The translations under genes were made by a program, and so were the position numbers. Shown in pieces: positions 1-11,658 of a stretch of 64,000 nucleotides of DNA (its first letter is position 1; each line of letters opens with the position of its first letter). The notes beneath the pieces are model-generated. The model saw only the letters and a list, made by a program, of their open reading frames with translations. It had not been told where the DNA came from and made no database searches. Source of the DNA: Pyrocephalus nanus. Taxonomy: Eukaryota; Chordata; Aves; Passeriformes; Tyrannidae. The stretch is taken from contig CM076260.1 of assembly GCA_038380795.1 (NCBI GenBank), forward strand, positions 7,146,033 to 7,210,032. Reading direction: 5' to 3'.

Positions 1-3000
1 AAACGATCTCTGAACACAGTGTCTTGACAATGAAAGTAGCCACATGATGGAATTTTATGGTATCATTATTCTGTTGTTTATTTATTTGGTAGGTCAAACC
101 TCTGTGGCTCTGAATTTCAAATCTAAGTTTGCGAGTTCTGCTTCACAGCATGATACAAAAAGCCCAGTTAAAGAAACATTATCAAACATTATATATTCAG
201 TGTAACATCCCTAGAGCTAGACTGCCTAAAATGTTTATTTGTTTGTGAATTTTATTTCAACTTTTGAAGAAAGAAAGTTTGCATTACACATTCTGTGTCT
301 CTCTTTCTCTAGCAAGGCTCTGTCTTCATTGCTCTATTTCAAAGGGATGGAAAAGGATTTTGTTTTTTCTTAGAAGTTTGGAATTGCCCCTTTCCTACTT
401 CTTTTCAGATCTTGGAATTTCTTTCTATGGCAACAGAAAGCGGTTTTGCAGTGATAAAAATACATTTTCTACATTCATGAATTCATACATTTTAGGAGCA
501 GAAGGAACCATTACATTCATCCAGCCTGAGGCATTGATAGATTTACTGCACAGGAGCTAATGGACCAGAGCACAGTCCCTTTGAGATGACAGGAGAGAAT
601 TTGTGCAGCTTTTTAGCCTCCCTCCTCATCACCATCATGAGGGCAACCACGTCAGAACTCTCTTGTCTAACACAGACTCTGCCTCTAGTCCAGCTTGAGA
701 AAACATTTATTTAAATACAACATTTTGGAAAAAAATAGACTGCTTTCCCAAGTACCAGAGAAAGCAAAAGTCAGCCCACCCCCACAACCCTAGAGCACCT
801 CTATCACCTCTCCTTGACCCTCTTTGGTCTCCCAGCAGCACCAGACACCCCAAAACAACAGTAGCTGCTGTTCCTGTGCTCAGACTTTGTTCTCTACTTG
901 CGCAGTTCTCTCGCTGGGGTGTGAAGCGCTTTGCCCCTGGGACTCAGCTTATTGCCTCATAAAGCAGGATGGCAGGATTATTAATGTGGCAGAACTGCAG
1001 GATTTTCCAAGCAATTTATGAGTTACCATGGCAGTTCATTCGCTCTCAGCCCAATGAGCCCTTTCTGGCGAGCATGAATCACGCAGGAGGCAAGCACATA
1101 TCTGAACATATCACAGATATTCACATCAAAAACACATCCACGGCCATTTTTCCTCCATTTTGTCCAGCATATATCTAACAACAGTACTAAAAAGTCACCA
1201 GTTACCAGGACCCATATCCAACCCACTGAAACACAAAGAAATTCACAATCCCTATCCTTTTCTTTTACTCTCATGAAGCCATTTCTGACCAATGTCTGTA
1301 TTTTAAGAATGGCAGGTCCTTACCAGAGGGTTTACATTTACAGCCTTCATGGACTGCACAGGATGGCAGGTCTGGCAGTGGGGACAGTAGGAACTCTGAA
1401 CTACTCTCCTGATTTTCAGTGCTAAAAATAAAGTTTCACTTTACACACAAGCAAGCCCCTCATCCCTACTCAAGGAAGGATTTGAGAAAATATTTAACTT
1501 TCATGGTAATTATTCATAGGTCTTAAAATAAAGTACTTCAATGCTTCCTTGAGTCCAAGTGGCACTATATGTGTGAAAAAATTCTACAGGTTTTAATGCA
1601 GTGCTGAGTTAGGACTTCAGCATATGCCAAAAAAACAAGTCTAGCAAACTAGAGAGGAAAGAGATATAGAGAATTAAAGGGAACCTTTGAAGTTAATAAG
1701 TGGGCAATTGAGAAAAAGGAAAAGGTCAAGAGCACAGTAACTCTTATCAGTAAGTGCAAAACCACTAGCAAGTTACTCTCAGATACTACAAATACAATGT
1801 TTTAATATCAAAGAAAGACAGAGAGACAGGAAGATAGTTGGTGGAAGAGAAAGAAAGAAAGGCAAGAAAAGCAAGCAAGCAAGCAAGAAAAAGGAAATCT
1901 ATTTAGTCTTTATTGCAATATTTTTCTCAGTTGCACTAATACTTTTTTTATTTTCTTTTACCCTCTAATATTTTCATGATATTTTAAAGAAAAAGCAGAG
2001 CTTAAATTTTTATATTTGCCTCTAGTTACAGCTGCTACACGCAGAGACCAACCTCACAATGCCTTATGTACTTCCCAGAATTAACTTGCCTTTTCCCTTT
2101 GAAAAAATAATTAATGTTATTTATTAGTGCAGTAATGGAACCCACATACTGGAAAATCCCACCTTCCACACCATCCCATTAGCTAAATCTGGCTTTGAGC
2201 CAAAACTTTGTATTTCAGCTCCTGCCAAGGTTAAAGTTTGGAATGTTTTCATGTTGGAAGATTTTTCATCTTTTTCCTTGGCTGGGCTAATGGGACCCTG
2301 CTGCACATGGGAGATCACTGTCACACCAGGCTGCCAGTTACTTGTTTGTTTCAATCACACCAGTCCCACAGGGTAACTGGTGGCATTTCCCTCTCAGCCA
2401 AGCGATGCCAACAGGCATTGAGCCCAAGATGCTAAGGGATATAATGTGATGTGGAGAACTGCTGGCTTGAGACTTTCCCACTGGCTGGAGCAATTACAAC
2501 AAATGTTTTAAAAATTATACAGCTGGGCAACAAGTTAGATGACACCTTTATTTAAGACCAGATTCATCAACAAAATTGTGTATGTCTGTCAGGCATTCTC
2601 ATGTCCAATAAAAGATGGAGGCTAGAGGAATAGACCTCCAAAGAAATATAGATATAGCTAAGAGAAAGAAAAGCTTTTGCCTCATTTACCCCTTGGAGAT
2701 CTGGAATAGAGCTCAGCTTGTGCTGTCAAGTTAGAGAAGAACAGTCTGGACTTGCTGACCTGAGAGACCCTTGCAGATGTTCTCCTGCCAGGACTGGGAG
2801 ATAAGTCACCTCACCAGCTCTTCCCTAAGCTGCCCACACGGCCAACACCAGCATTAATCCTGTCACAGGGTCCATCTCAGCAAAAGGGCTGTGATTTCTG
2901 CTAACAACACAAGTTTTCCGTTAATATTATTTTTTGTCACCTCATAAGTTACTCCCTCAGCAGATTTTTTTTCATGAGTTGCTATCGGAAGAAGACATAT

Positions 3001-5433
3001 TAGTCTCTTTCCAGCCCTCCCAACGCTTTAGCAACAAGAGCAGAGTCCAGCTGCCCTGTCCCCATACTTACTATAGTTTCTCACATGGGAAATGTCTGTA
3101 TGAAGGGTGTCCCACCCACACTGCCATGTCCCTCACTGTGCTTGCTCTCACCACCTCTTCTGAAGCAGCATAGTGGGTCAGTAACACTGGCCAAGGTCAC
3201 ATCACAGTTTTTCTCACAGGTAAGACCAGTGACATGCTCCAAACTGCTGAACAATGGCAGGACGCTTCTGCCACAGTCTGGCAGACAGGGAGTGACAGAG
3301 AGGGGCAGACTGATTGCACTGCCTGATCTCAGGGAGTCATGAGGTCACCTACTTGAAGCAGCAACAAGAAGGGTTGAAGTGATGCTCAGAAAAATCTATT
3401 TTTACACCCATCAAGATTTCCCAAGATATGCCAGGGTCATGCTGCATTTTTCACTGCTCTCCAAGGAACAGCACCAAAGCCACATCCTTCATCCCAGGGG
3501 CTACATGTTTCAAACTGCAAGTGGTGAGGAACAGGGATATGTATCTAGACACAGGCCACAGCCTGTCCCTTTTCACTCCCACAGCAGGAGAGTACCATAC
3601 CAGGAGCAATAATGTGTGAAGCTTTATGGAAACCTGAAACAAAGAGATATCAAACAGGAGGTTTTCTACACTGCTATCATGTTCTAAACCATAAGAATTT
3701 CAAACTGCTTGGTTTTATCATTTCTTCTAAAAGAATTCCAGCACTTAGTTCTGTCTGACACGAGCATACAAGACTGGAATTTGATTTCTTGTTTATTTGG
3801 TTTTCACATTTTGAAGGATTTTGCTGATTGAGGTGAGAAATATGTGTCTGTTGATCACAAAATCCAGTTCAGAGACATGTCTGAGATCATGGTTTTGAAA
3901 AGGAGCCATGGCCACCTTCAAAGGATGAGGCAGATTTCACCCACGGAAAAGCAAAACATGCCATTTTGTGCTCTTAGGCGTGACTCATTTCCTGATGCAG
4001 TTAGACTAGGACTAGGAAAGCTAAGGTCAGATTAAGAGATCATTAATGTCTTTTGTAGTGGACTTTGAGACCAGGACCACAAAGCCAGAATAAGGCTGTT
4101 GAAGCCTTTGAAGAAGAAATCCTCTTGGAAATACATCATGGGGCTCTGTTTGTTTTCCCTGGATTTTTGAGGGATGGAGCTCCTGTTTTGCTGCATTGCC
4201 TTCATTTCTGTCAAATCCCCATGAGGATAAGTTTCTCTCCAGTCTCTTTATGAAGAAAATTATATAAAAACCTCATCTTCCTGACTAGAAAACTCACAGG
4301 GCTTTGCATGGATAGCCTTGCTACTTCTTGCTACATCATTTCAAACAAAAACCCAATCTTCCTGCCTCTCCTGCCGAACGAAACAACAGCCAGACAAACT
4401 CAAAGCCTCGTTGCTTCTGCACTGAAGTCTCTGCTCTTCAAGATTCTGTACATCCCTCATTCTATAGCAACTGCACAAAATGCTATGGCAAATCTATCTC
4501 CAGTGGTATCAGATCCAGCATCCTGCAGTTACACACAGGGAGTGACCCACAGAGCTGCTGTCTGAGGACACAAAATTCCTCCTCTACCACAGGCTCCGCC
4601 TTCTCTCACCACATTCAAAGTAGCACCAGAATTTCTTTTTCCAAGTGGATGCAGAAAGAAACAGAGAGACAGAAACCGAGCTGATCCTAGCAACAAATAT
4701 ATGAGCAAAACCCTGAGGAAAATATTTTCAAATATGTCAGATACAAATGACCAAAATATCATCACAGAGTAAGAAAACAGATCTGATGTTTTTATACCAC
4801 AGGGCTCAGACAGGAACAGTTTTTCATGTGTTGCAAAATAAGATGACTAGTCAGGTAGGAGCACAGTGTATGTTCAACTCTATGACTTAAATTCCCAACT
4901 TAGAGCTCCATCTGATTATTTATTTACTTTTTTTAATAACGGTGTTTTGTTAGGAAAAAATGTTGCAATTTTCACTTGAAGATTTTGGGAGTGACTTTGT
5001 ACTAACACAGTGGATGAGTATGGATTAGTAATTGTCTGATTCTGCTGTACAAAATCCAATACAGAACAAAATAATAAGGATCCTACTGATAACCATGACT
5101 TTGCTGCAGGGTGCCAACATTCAGGATGTAAATATCCACTGAGTGGATTGATTCCACCACCAGATCTTCCTGCCTTTGAAGACACATCTGAATGTGTTCA
5201 TAAAATATCATTTCCACCTTTTTCTATCAAGCCAGTGAGCACAAAAAGTGACAGAATTAAACCACTCTGGTGATCCACAGAACTTTCCCCTGTTGACTAA
5301 ACAAGAATGACCATGAGCCAGCTGGAAGATCAACGACTTTTGAGTATGATAATGTCTTGTTGTTCTCCACATACCACCGTTCATCAAACATACAGCCCCC
5401 TGAGAGTTAAAGTAAGAGAATTTTGTGACGTAC
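1..5433 (-). other. Intron after exon 5 of the EVA1C-family gene (partial)
   Basis: The stretch lies downstream of exon 5 in the gene's direction and continues past the window start. I looked on the minus strand for the juxtamembrane and transmembrane exon of EVA1C and found nothing convincing. Short open frames with hydrophobic stretches (near 1.0-1.3 kb and 4.5-4.8 kb) lack family motifs. I see a small GAAA/GCAA simple repeat near 1.86 kb and no CR1 piece that I can name. Confidence 0.7.
1845..1890. repeat. Purine-rich simple repeat (GAAA/GCAA)
   Basis: A short GAAA-type run changes into four perfect GCAA-type units (gcaagcaagcaagcaag). This is an ordinary microsatellite and may be length-variable. 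Confidence 0.85.
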
Positions 5434-5577
5434 CACAGGTGTAGATGACATTAAGATGCTTTTGGATGCCTGGATAACAAGGATCTCCAAATTCATAGGT
5501 GCTGGCATATATGCTGCAGCTTCTTTTCCCATGACAGCGCTTGATCATGAGCTGGAGAGCAGTAGCTGACTGACACT
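5434..5577 (-). CDS. EVA1C: EVA1C-family gene, exon 5 (second half of SUEL lectin domain 2)
   Basis: This is an internal coding exon of 144 nt. The acceptor is TTTTCCCTTTTAG|AGTGTCAG and the donor is TGTG|GTACGTCA. It enters and leaves in phase 1; the incoming G makes Glu. The peptide is (E)CQSATALQLMIKRCHGK, then RSCSIYASTYEFGDPC, then YPGIQKHLNVIYTC. The RC-GK--C, FG-PC-PG--K-L-V-Y-C backbone is the second half of a SUEL lectin domain and matches domain 2 of EVA1C in order and spacing. With exon 4 it gives eight cysteines. Between the conserved positions much differs from mammalian EVA1C. In the family the next exon carries a juxtamembrane stretch and the transmembrane helix; I could not find it in the remaining 5.4 kb, so it probably lies outside the window. 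Confidence 0.92.
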
Positions 5578-6279
5578 CTAAAAGGGAAAAACAATACCTC
5601 TTTGTTAATATTTGTCCATTCACAACAGAAATTGCCTAGAAATAAGTTACCAGATGTAGACTGTGAGAGGACATACATATGAGATTTCCATATTTAAAAG
5701 TCTTTGTGTTTGCATGGGAAGGTGTATCTGACTCTAACACACCTTTAAGAAATTGTAATTGATGAAAAGAAATTACCAAAAAGAACACTGAAGAATCAGA
5801 AACCCTTTCTGTAGAAAGAAGGTTGCAAATAAAAGATGGCTTGTTTTCACAGGGAAAAGGCTATCTGTAATAAAAATAATTACTTCTCACCATTCTGTAA
5901 AGGTCTGAAAGGACTCTCAGACAGGTATCACTATCTTCATTTCAATAGGTGGAGAGAAACAGCTTCACAGAAAAGTAAAAAGACTAACTAGAGCAAATCA
6001 GTGCAGAGCATAGGGAAAGGTCTCAGATTTTGGGAGTCTTACTCCAGCGTATTTATCCAAAAACACTAGAAGCTTCCCCATGAACAGCAACAGAATACAT
6101 GTTAATATTTTAGTAAACTAATACAGTTATAATATTCATATGGAATTCACACAGATTAATTTAGCTGTCTGATAATGCCATGGATCATAGTAACAGGAAA
6201 AGTTATTAAATTCCAACCTCACACGTGTAAGGGAGTTGGACATTGAGGTCTTGTCAGGGAAGGGTAAAATTATGATTTG

Positions 6280-7076
6280 GTTTGGGTGTGTTGGTTTTAT
6301 CCAGGTTTTCTTGTGTGGTGGGTGGATCCTGGGTGGACACCAGATGCTCCCCAGCCAGAGTCCACCCATCACACAAACAAAACCCTTCACTCTTGATTTT
6401 CTCTGCCTCCTTTCCTCCTGCAGCACAATGGGGGACAGGGAATGGGGGCTGCATTCAGTCCATCACACGTTGTCTCAGCCACTCCTTTCTCTTTGGGGGG
6501 AGGACTCCTCACACTCTTCCCCTGCTCCAGTGTGGGAACAGGCTGCTCTAGCTTGGGTCCCCCACAGGGTCACAGATCCAGCCAGGAAACCTTCTCCAAC
6601 ACAGCCTTCCCACAGGGTCACGTCTTTTGGTTATCCCCCTGCTCTCGTGGGTTCCTCCAAGGACTGCAGGTGGATCTCCACTCCCCTATGGGCTGCAGGG
6701 ACACAGCTGCCTCACCATGGTCTGCACTACTGGCTGCAGGGGAATCTCAGCTCCTGTGACTGGGAAGGAGGAGCAGCTGCTGCCCCTGTTTCTTCAGACC
6801 TGGGTCTCTGCAGAGCTGTTGCCTTCACATATTTTCATTTCTCTCTTTCCTGTCTGCAACTGCTGTTGCACAGTAACTTCTTTCCCCTTCTTAAATACAT
6901 TATCCCAGAGGCACTTCCAGCATCTCTGATGGGCTCAGCCTTGGCCAGCAGTGGTTCCTCTTGGAGCCGCCTGGCATTGGCTCTGTCAGGCATGGGGGAA
7001 GCTTCTGGCATCTTCACACAGAAGCCACCCCTGTAGACCCCGCTACCAAAAACCATTCAAACCCAATACATCTTGT
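6280..7076. repeat. GC-richer dispersed repeat, possibly an endogenous-retrovirus LTR or remnant
   Basis: About 0.8 kb is clearly richer in G+C than the surrounding intron. It contains phrases that I associate with a dispersed bird repeat: 'gatgggctcagccttggccagcagtgg', 'ggagccgcctggcattggctctgtcaggcatgggggaagcttctgg' and 'ccgctaccaaaaaccattcaaacccaatac'. Open frames on both strands (the longest is 266 codons, plus strand, 6236-7036) contain no retroviral, transposase or reverse-transcriptase motif; they follow from high G+C and few stops. I assign it to a retroviral or other non-autonomous repeat from memory of bird genomes. The edges are approximate and the class and orientation are uncertain. 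Confidence 0.45.
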
Positions 7077-9124
7077 TTCATTCTGAGGGGAAGAGATGAG
7101 GAGAGTTTGAGTAGGTTTTTTTAGCCTTTGTAACACCCACAAGAGCTCTCTCAAGTCCCCCTCTCTGGCCCCAGCTGCAGACAGATGTGATCAGTGTCCC
7201 TGTCTGCCCTTAGAAGATGTTGTATTTCTAAATCTAAGGAGAGTTACTGTGAGGTGGAATAATTATAATATTATCATCTACCATGTAAGTAGAAATATTG
7301 TGTCAAGCGCATTTATTCCATGCAAGTAAAATCTTTTCTTAAATCAGGAATTTAGGATATGGAAAGACCCAAAAGTAAGTATTTTCCCAAGTACTGTTTT
7401 CTACCAGATGGTTTTGCCTGTTTTCTCAGCTAGGGTGAAAACAATTTTTAGAGACAAGGTTTTGAGCTTTTAGGTGCAAGACTGATAGTTTGCTTTCACC
7501 GTCCAGCCAGGACGAAGTTTAGGGGGAAGCTGACAAGGAGACGTTTCTTCAACATCAAATTGTTGCTAAAAGCAACGGGACAGCTGCAGAGAAAGGAATA
7601 CAAAACCCTTTAGGTCACTAATTAGGAAGCAGGGAAAGGGAAAATATTCCCCAAAAGGTATTGAGTGCTAGAACAAGCACAGCAACAAAAGCCATGAGAG
7701 ACACAGGAAAGCCACAGGAAACCAAGCCTAGAGGGTAACATGTCTTTTTTCTCAAATCAAAGGCAGCATGCTGCAAATGACAAAAGAACAAGGCTCCATG
7801 TGAACATTTTCATACTGAACCACCCAAATCTCCCTAGGGGATTTCTGATCCAATGAGTGTCAGAGGTTCCAGTGGAAACATCTGGCATGCAGCAATCTTG
7901 ATTCATTGTCTTTTTGCAAAGGTCCAGTTAGAGAAACTCATCAAATCTAAGCACTGCAGAGGATTTCATGGAGGGAGCCTATTCTTTTTACATGTAATTG
8001 TTCCCATACAAAACAGAGAACACCCCACAGCTGTCTGCTCAGGGGCCCTGCCCCTGGCACAGGAGCATTACCCGTTATTTGTCCTGTGAGGGGCACAGTG
8101 AGGCTTTTGCTTATGTCATCCCCAGAGATGGTCAGCCCATGGGTCAGCCATGGTTCCTCATGTGGGAATGTGCAATAACTACAGACTCTGCTCTCCACCT
8201 TAACAAACTGGATTGACTCTTCAGATGTCAAAGCTGTAGATTCAGCTCACTGAAAACACTTCTAGGAGTTTTATTTGTCATATACCCTCATAGAGCTATT
8301 GAGCTTTTCTAGCTATAGAAAAGTAGTCACATCCTGGTATTGATGACCTCCTTCCTTCCATGCAGTTCTGACAGGCCATGGTGTCCATTCACATTGACTT
8401 TAGCAGCAGCATCTGCATTATGAAACCAAGCAGGGCCTAAATCTACACACACTGTTATTCTCCTTATTTTGGTGCTGTCCTGTTCCTTAGGATGATTCTG
8501 CCAACAAGCACTACCCCAAACTGGTAATACAGTCTGAGATATAACAGGGCTAGTCCCAAATATAAATTTACAGAAGGTCCTCACAGTATTTTGGACACAA
8601 GGTCAGCCAGCCACAGGGCCAGCTAGCAGCAGGTTCTTTTCACTGTATCCAGTACAGAGCAGATATGTTCATGGCAGGTGAGCACAGTCCAGATGCCACC
8701 TTTATCAGGCTGCTTTGTTTTTTTGGCCCAAGAGAGGACAGCCCTGTCCATGATATCCACTGAAAACAAAATGCCATACTGCCTACAGGCAGCTGTGGAA
8801 CCCTACTCTAGTCCCCTCATCAGCCCCACAAATAATGCAGATGCAGCTTAAGTTATAAGAGCCTCTTCCACATAGCCCTAGATACTCAGCCTCTTCTAGG
8901 CAGCTCCATCATCCAGAGCAGCTCCTAACACTGCAATCCTTACTGGTATTTATCAGTGCCCAGGTCCACTCTACACTGTTTGGTACGTGTTCACTGGTAA
9001 ATGAAAACTTGTGCTGGACCATATCTGGCACTGAGGCAAACTGTGGTGGAACAGCACATAGCCATGCTATTAAACACTCTTACCATCCAGAACAGAGTGG
9101 TGGTACTCAGTCTCTGTCCTACAA

Positions 9125-9280
9125 CCAGCCTCAAAACACCTCTGGAAGGGTTCAAAGCCAGGTTTGACGAGGCTTTGAGTGACTTCGTCTTATTGTAAGA
9201 TGTGTCATGAGCAGGGACGTTGGAACAAGATGATCTTTAAGGTCCTTCCAACCCAAACCATTCTTCTATTCTATGATCTT
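9125..9280 (+). mobile_element. CR1 LINE 3' end fragment
   Basis: Sense-strand CR1 3' end. It has 'ctggaagggttcaaagccaggtttgacgaggctttgagtgac', then 'gatgatctttaaggtccttccaacccaaaccattct', and closes with a 'tctattctatgatct' tail. It is truncated at the 5' side, as CR1 copies usually are. It has no coding capacity. Confidence 0.88.
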
Positions 9281-9689
9281 TGGGACTGAGTAGGAGTGTG
9301 TTGGCTGGACTAAGGCAACAAACTATTCCATGGATCATGCTACAGTTTCTCAGTACAGAAGATCAATTTCCAGTATCTGTGCCCAGGCCCTGGTACTGCT
9401 CGTTTGTCAGTACATATGTAACCAGCATCTTTGGGCACAGACCAGGCCTCCATATTCACAAAAAACAGTAGTGAAGTCCTCAACTCTCCAAGTGCCAGGC
9501 TGCTCCAGCTCAACCTGCAGCAGCCAAAATGAGCAGTAAAGCAGAAGAGGCTGTCTATGCTTCAATTACACATGGGGATGAAAGCCTCTAGCATAGAAAA
9601 CAGAGCACCAGGATTGTAAAAGCCTCTTTTACATGGACTTTTTGCAAACCTCCTAATATATCCAGGGAAATATACCTGGGGAAACAATT

Positions 9690-10480
9690 CACCTGTTGTG
9701 ATTGCAGCACATAAACCATCCCATAATTTAGCTGAAAGCAATATCTGGAGTCTACCCCATCCAACCTCCTGTCCAAAGCACAGCTAACTTTCATTCTATA
9801 TTAGGTTGCTCAGGAAGTTGCCTAGGCAAGTTTTCCACAGAGAAATACTCCCCAAACTCATTGGACACTTGTTCCAGCGTTAAACCCCTCTCCAGGTGAA
9901 GAATGAAGGATTTTATCCTTGTATCTGCTCAGCTTTCTGCTGCTGCAACTCGTGTTCATTGCTTTTGGTGTTAGTTTGCTGGGTCTTTCTGTGCATTTCC
10001 AAGAAGAGTCTTCTGCAGAGCCGCCCACTCTGTAGTAGAAAACAGTCATAAGGTTTCAGTCCTGAGCTTTCTCTTCTGGAGACTGAAAAATGCCAGGTCC
10101 CTCAGCATTCCCACATATACTGTGTGCTCCAGCCCCCTCACCAGCTTGGTGGCCCTTCACTGGACTTGCTCTTTACCTTGGAGAGGTATCACTTTACCTG
10201 GAGAACCCTGAACTGGATGCTTTGGTGTTTCAGTTATGCTGAAACAACTGTCCTGCCCAATTTGGTGCCGTCTACAAATTCTGCCCCAAATTACCCAGGT
10301 CATTACTGAAGATTTTAAGCAATATTGGTCTCTGACTGCTTTTAGATGGCTGCCAGCTTGGTGGAGGTTTCTTGTGGTACTCCATTTCCTTGGCTCTTGC
10401 AGCAAACAGCCACAATTTAGGCAAGTCTTACTCTTTTCACTGACCTCCAGATCCTAATGAGCACCAAAATCTGGTGGACA
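9690..10480 (-). mobile_element. Degraded CR1 LINE, antisense
   Basis: The + strand shows the reverse complement of the CR1 3' region: 'accccatccaacctcctgtccaaagcacagctaac', 'ccagcttggtggcccttcactggacttgctc', 'ttggtgccgtctacaaattctg' and 'cccaggtcattactgaagattttaagcaatattgg'. The copy is old and broken by indels, and its edges are approximate. No reverse-transcriptase frame survives. Confidence 0.65.
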
Positions 10481-11593
10481 CAGGAGTGGCAGAAAGTCAT
10501 CTGAGGTACCCATGTTAGAAGATCCAGCTAAACTTCACTGACAACAGCAGGCATTTACCATTTACCCATATGATAAATCCAAACACTCTTCTCATTTTCC
10601 CCAGCTAAGACCTGAGCCATTCTCTTGGAAGGACTCATATTTTTCTAGCCCTGAAAAAAAAATAAAAAGGCTCTAGGAACAAATTTTGGCCATGTATTTA
10701 GTTCAAAGATTTTCTTTTGGTCAAAAAGGGGAATTTTTCCTGGTTTCCCCTCCACACAGTTTCTAAGCAAAAATGCCTTATGCATTCCCATAAATGCCAG
10801 GGCAAGCAGACACCAGTGTTTTGAGGGAAGACTACACCAGTATGGAAATCAGCTTTGTCTCCCTTGTTGGTTTTTCTTGATTTGTCAATATCTTTGCTCT
10901 CCACATTGAACTGAAAAATGTAAGAGCAGCGATCAAAACCTCCATGTGGCCATCTTCCTTACACACTTCAAAGGGTTTGTGATAAGGAGCTCATTTAGCT
11001 GGATGCCAAAATGTCATTTCAAGCATCTTTATTCCCTCACTGACTAGCACTGGAGATGCCAATAATACATCTGAGAGGTGTCTGAGTGATAGATGAGACT
11101 ACAGCACCCTCATAAATCACAGTCACCACCGTGTCATTCAGGGCTCTAGAAGTGACAACATGGTATTTCCTTCTACCCCCATGTCTCAGGAGCATAAAAA
11201 CACTGAACATCACTCCTGTTGGCTGTCATGAAGTGCATGTAGGTAATTTAACATCCAAATGTAAATAAGTCTGTAGAGAACTCGTTTAAGTGAAAGCTCC
11301 AAATATATTATTACCTCTTCCAGGGGTGATTCTAGGGCAGAAGTCTTCACCTCCAGGTGCCCATACTCAGAGCTCAGAGGGGTAAGAAAACAGAGGCTCT
11401 CTTATCCATAAATCATGCAGTTAGACTGTCAAAAAGATATAGGGAAACCAAGCCCAGTAATGTGGTGCAGCAGAGTTAGTCTATGGTCCCCTTCAGCTGG
11501 CCAAATTAATTTTTTTCTTCAGGTCTTTGGAAGTGGGAAAGTAGACACAGTGCTTTTCTTGTACCAGATGTCATGCTCATTCAGGGAAACATT

Positions 11594-11658
11594 ACAGTTG
11601 GACTCGATGATCTTAGAGGTCTTTTCTAACCTTAATGATTCCATGTTCCATGATTTCC
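11594..11658 (+). mobile_element. CR1-type 3' tail
   Basis: It reads 'acagttggactcgatgatcttagaggtcttttctaaccttaatgattccatgttccatgat', the end of a CR1-type retroposon. The body upstream is not recognisable. Confidence 0.75.

Noticed and set aside
1023..1292. Minus-strand frame with a hydrophobic segment, considered as the transmembrane exon of the EVA1C-type gene
   Set aside because: The hydrophobic part is interrupted by charged and aromatic residues, the flanking juxtamembrane pattern of EVA1C is absent, and I see no fitting phase-1 acceptor.
4529..4765. Minus-strand frame with a leucine-rich stretch, also considered as a transmembrane exon
   Set aside because: The sequence around the hydrophobic run does not match EVA1C and lacks a convincing phase-1 splice acceptor.
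6236..7036. 266-codon plus-strand open frame, the longest in the window
   Set aside because: It lies in a GC-rich dispersed-type repeat, has overlapping frames on both strands, and shows no domain, signal peptide or splice context. It is better explained by few stop codons in GC-rich DNA.
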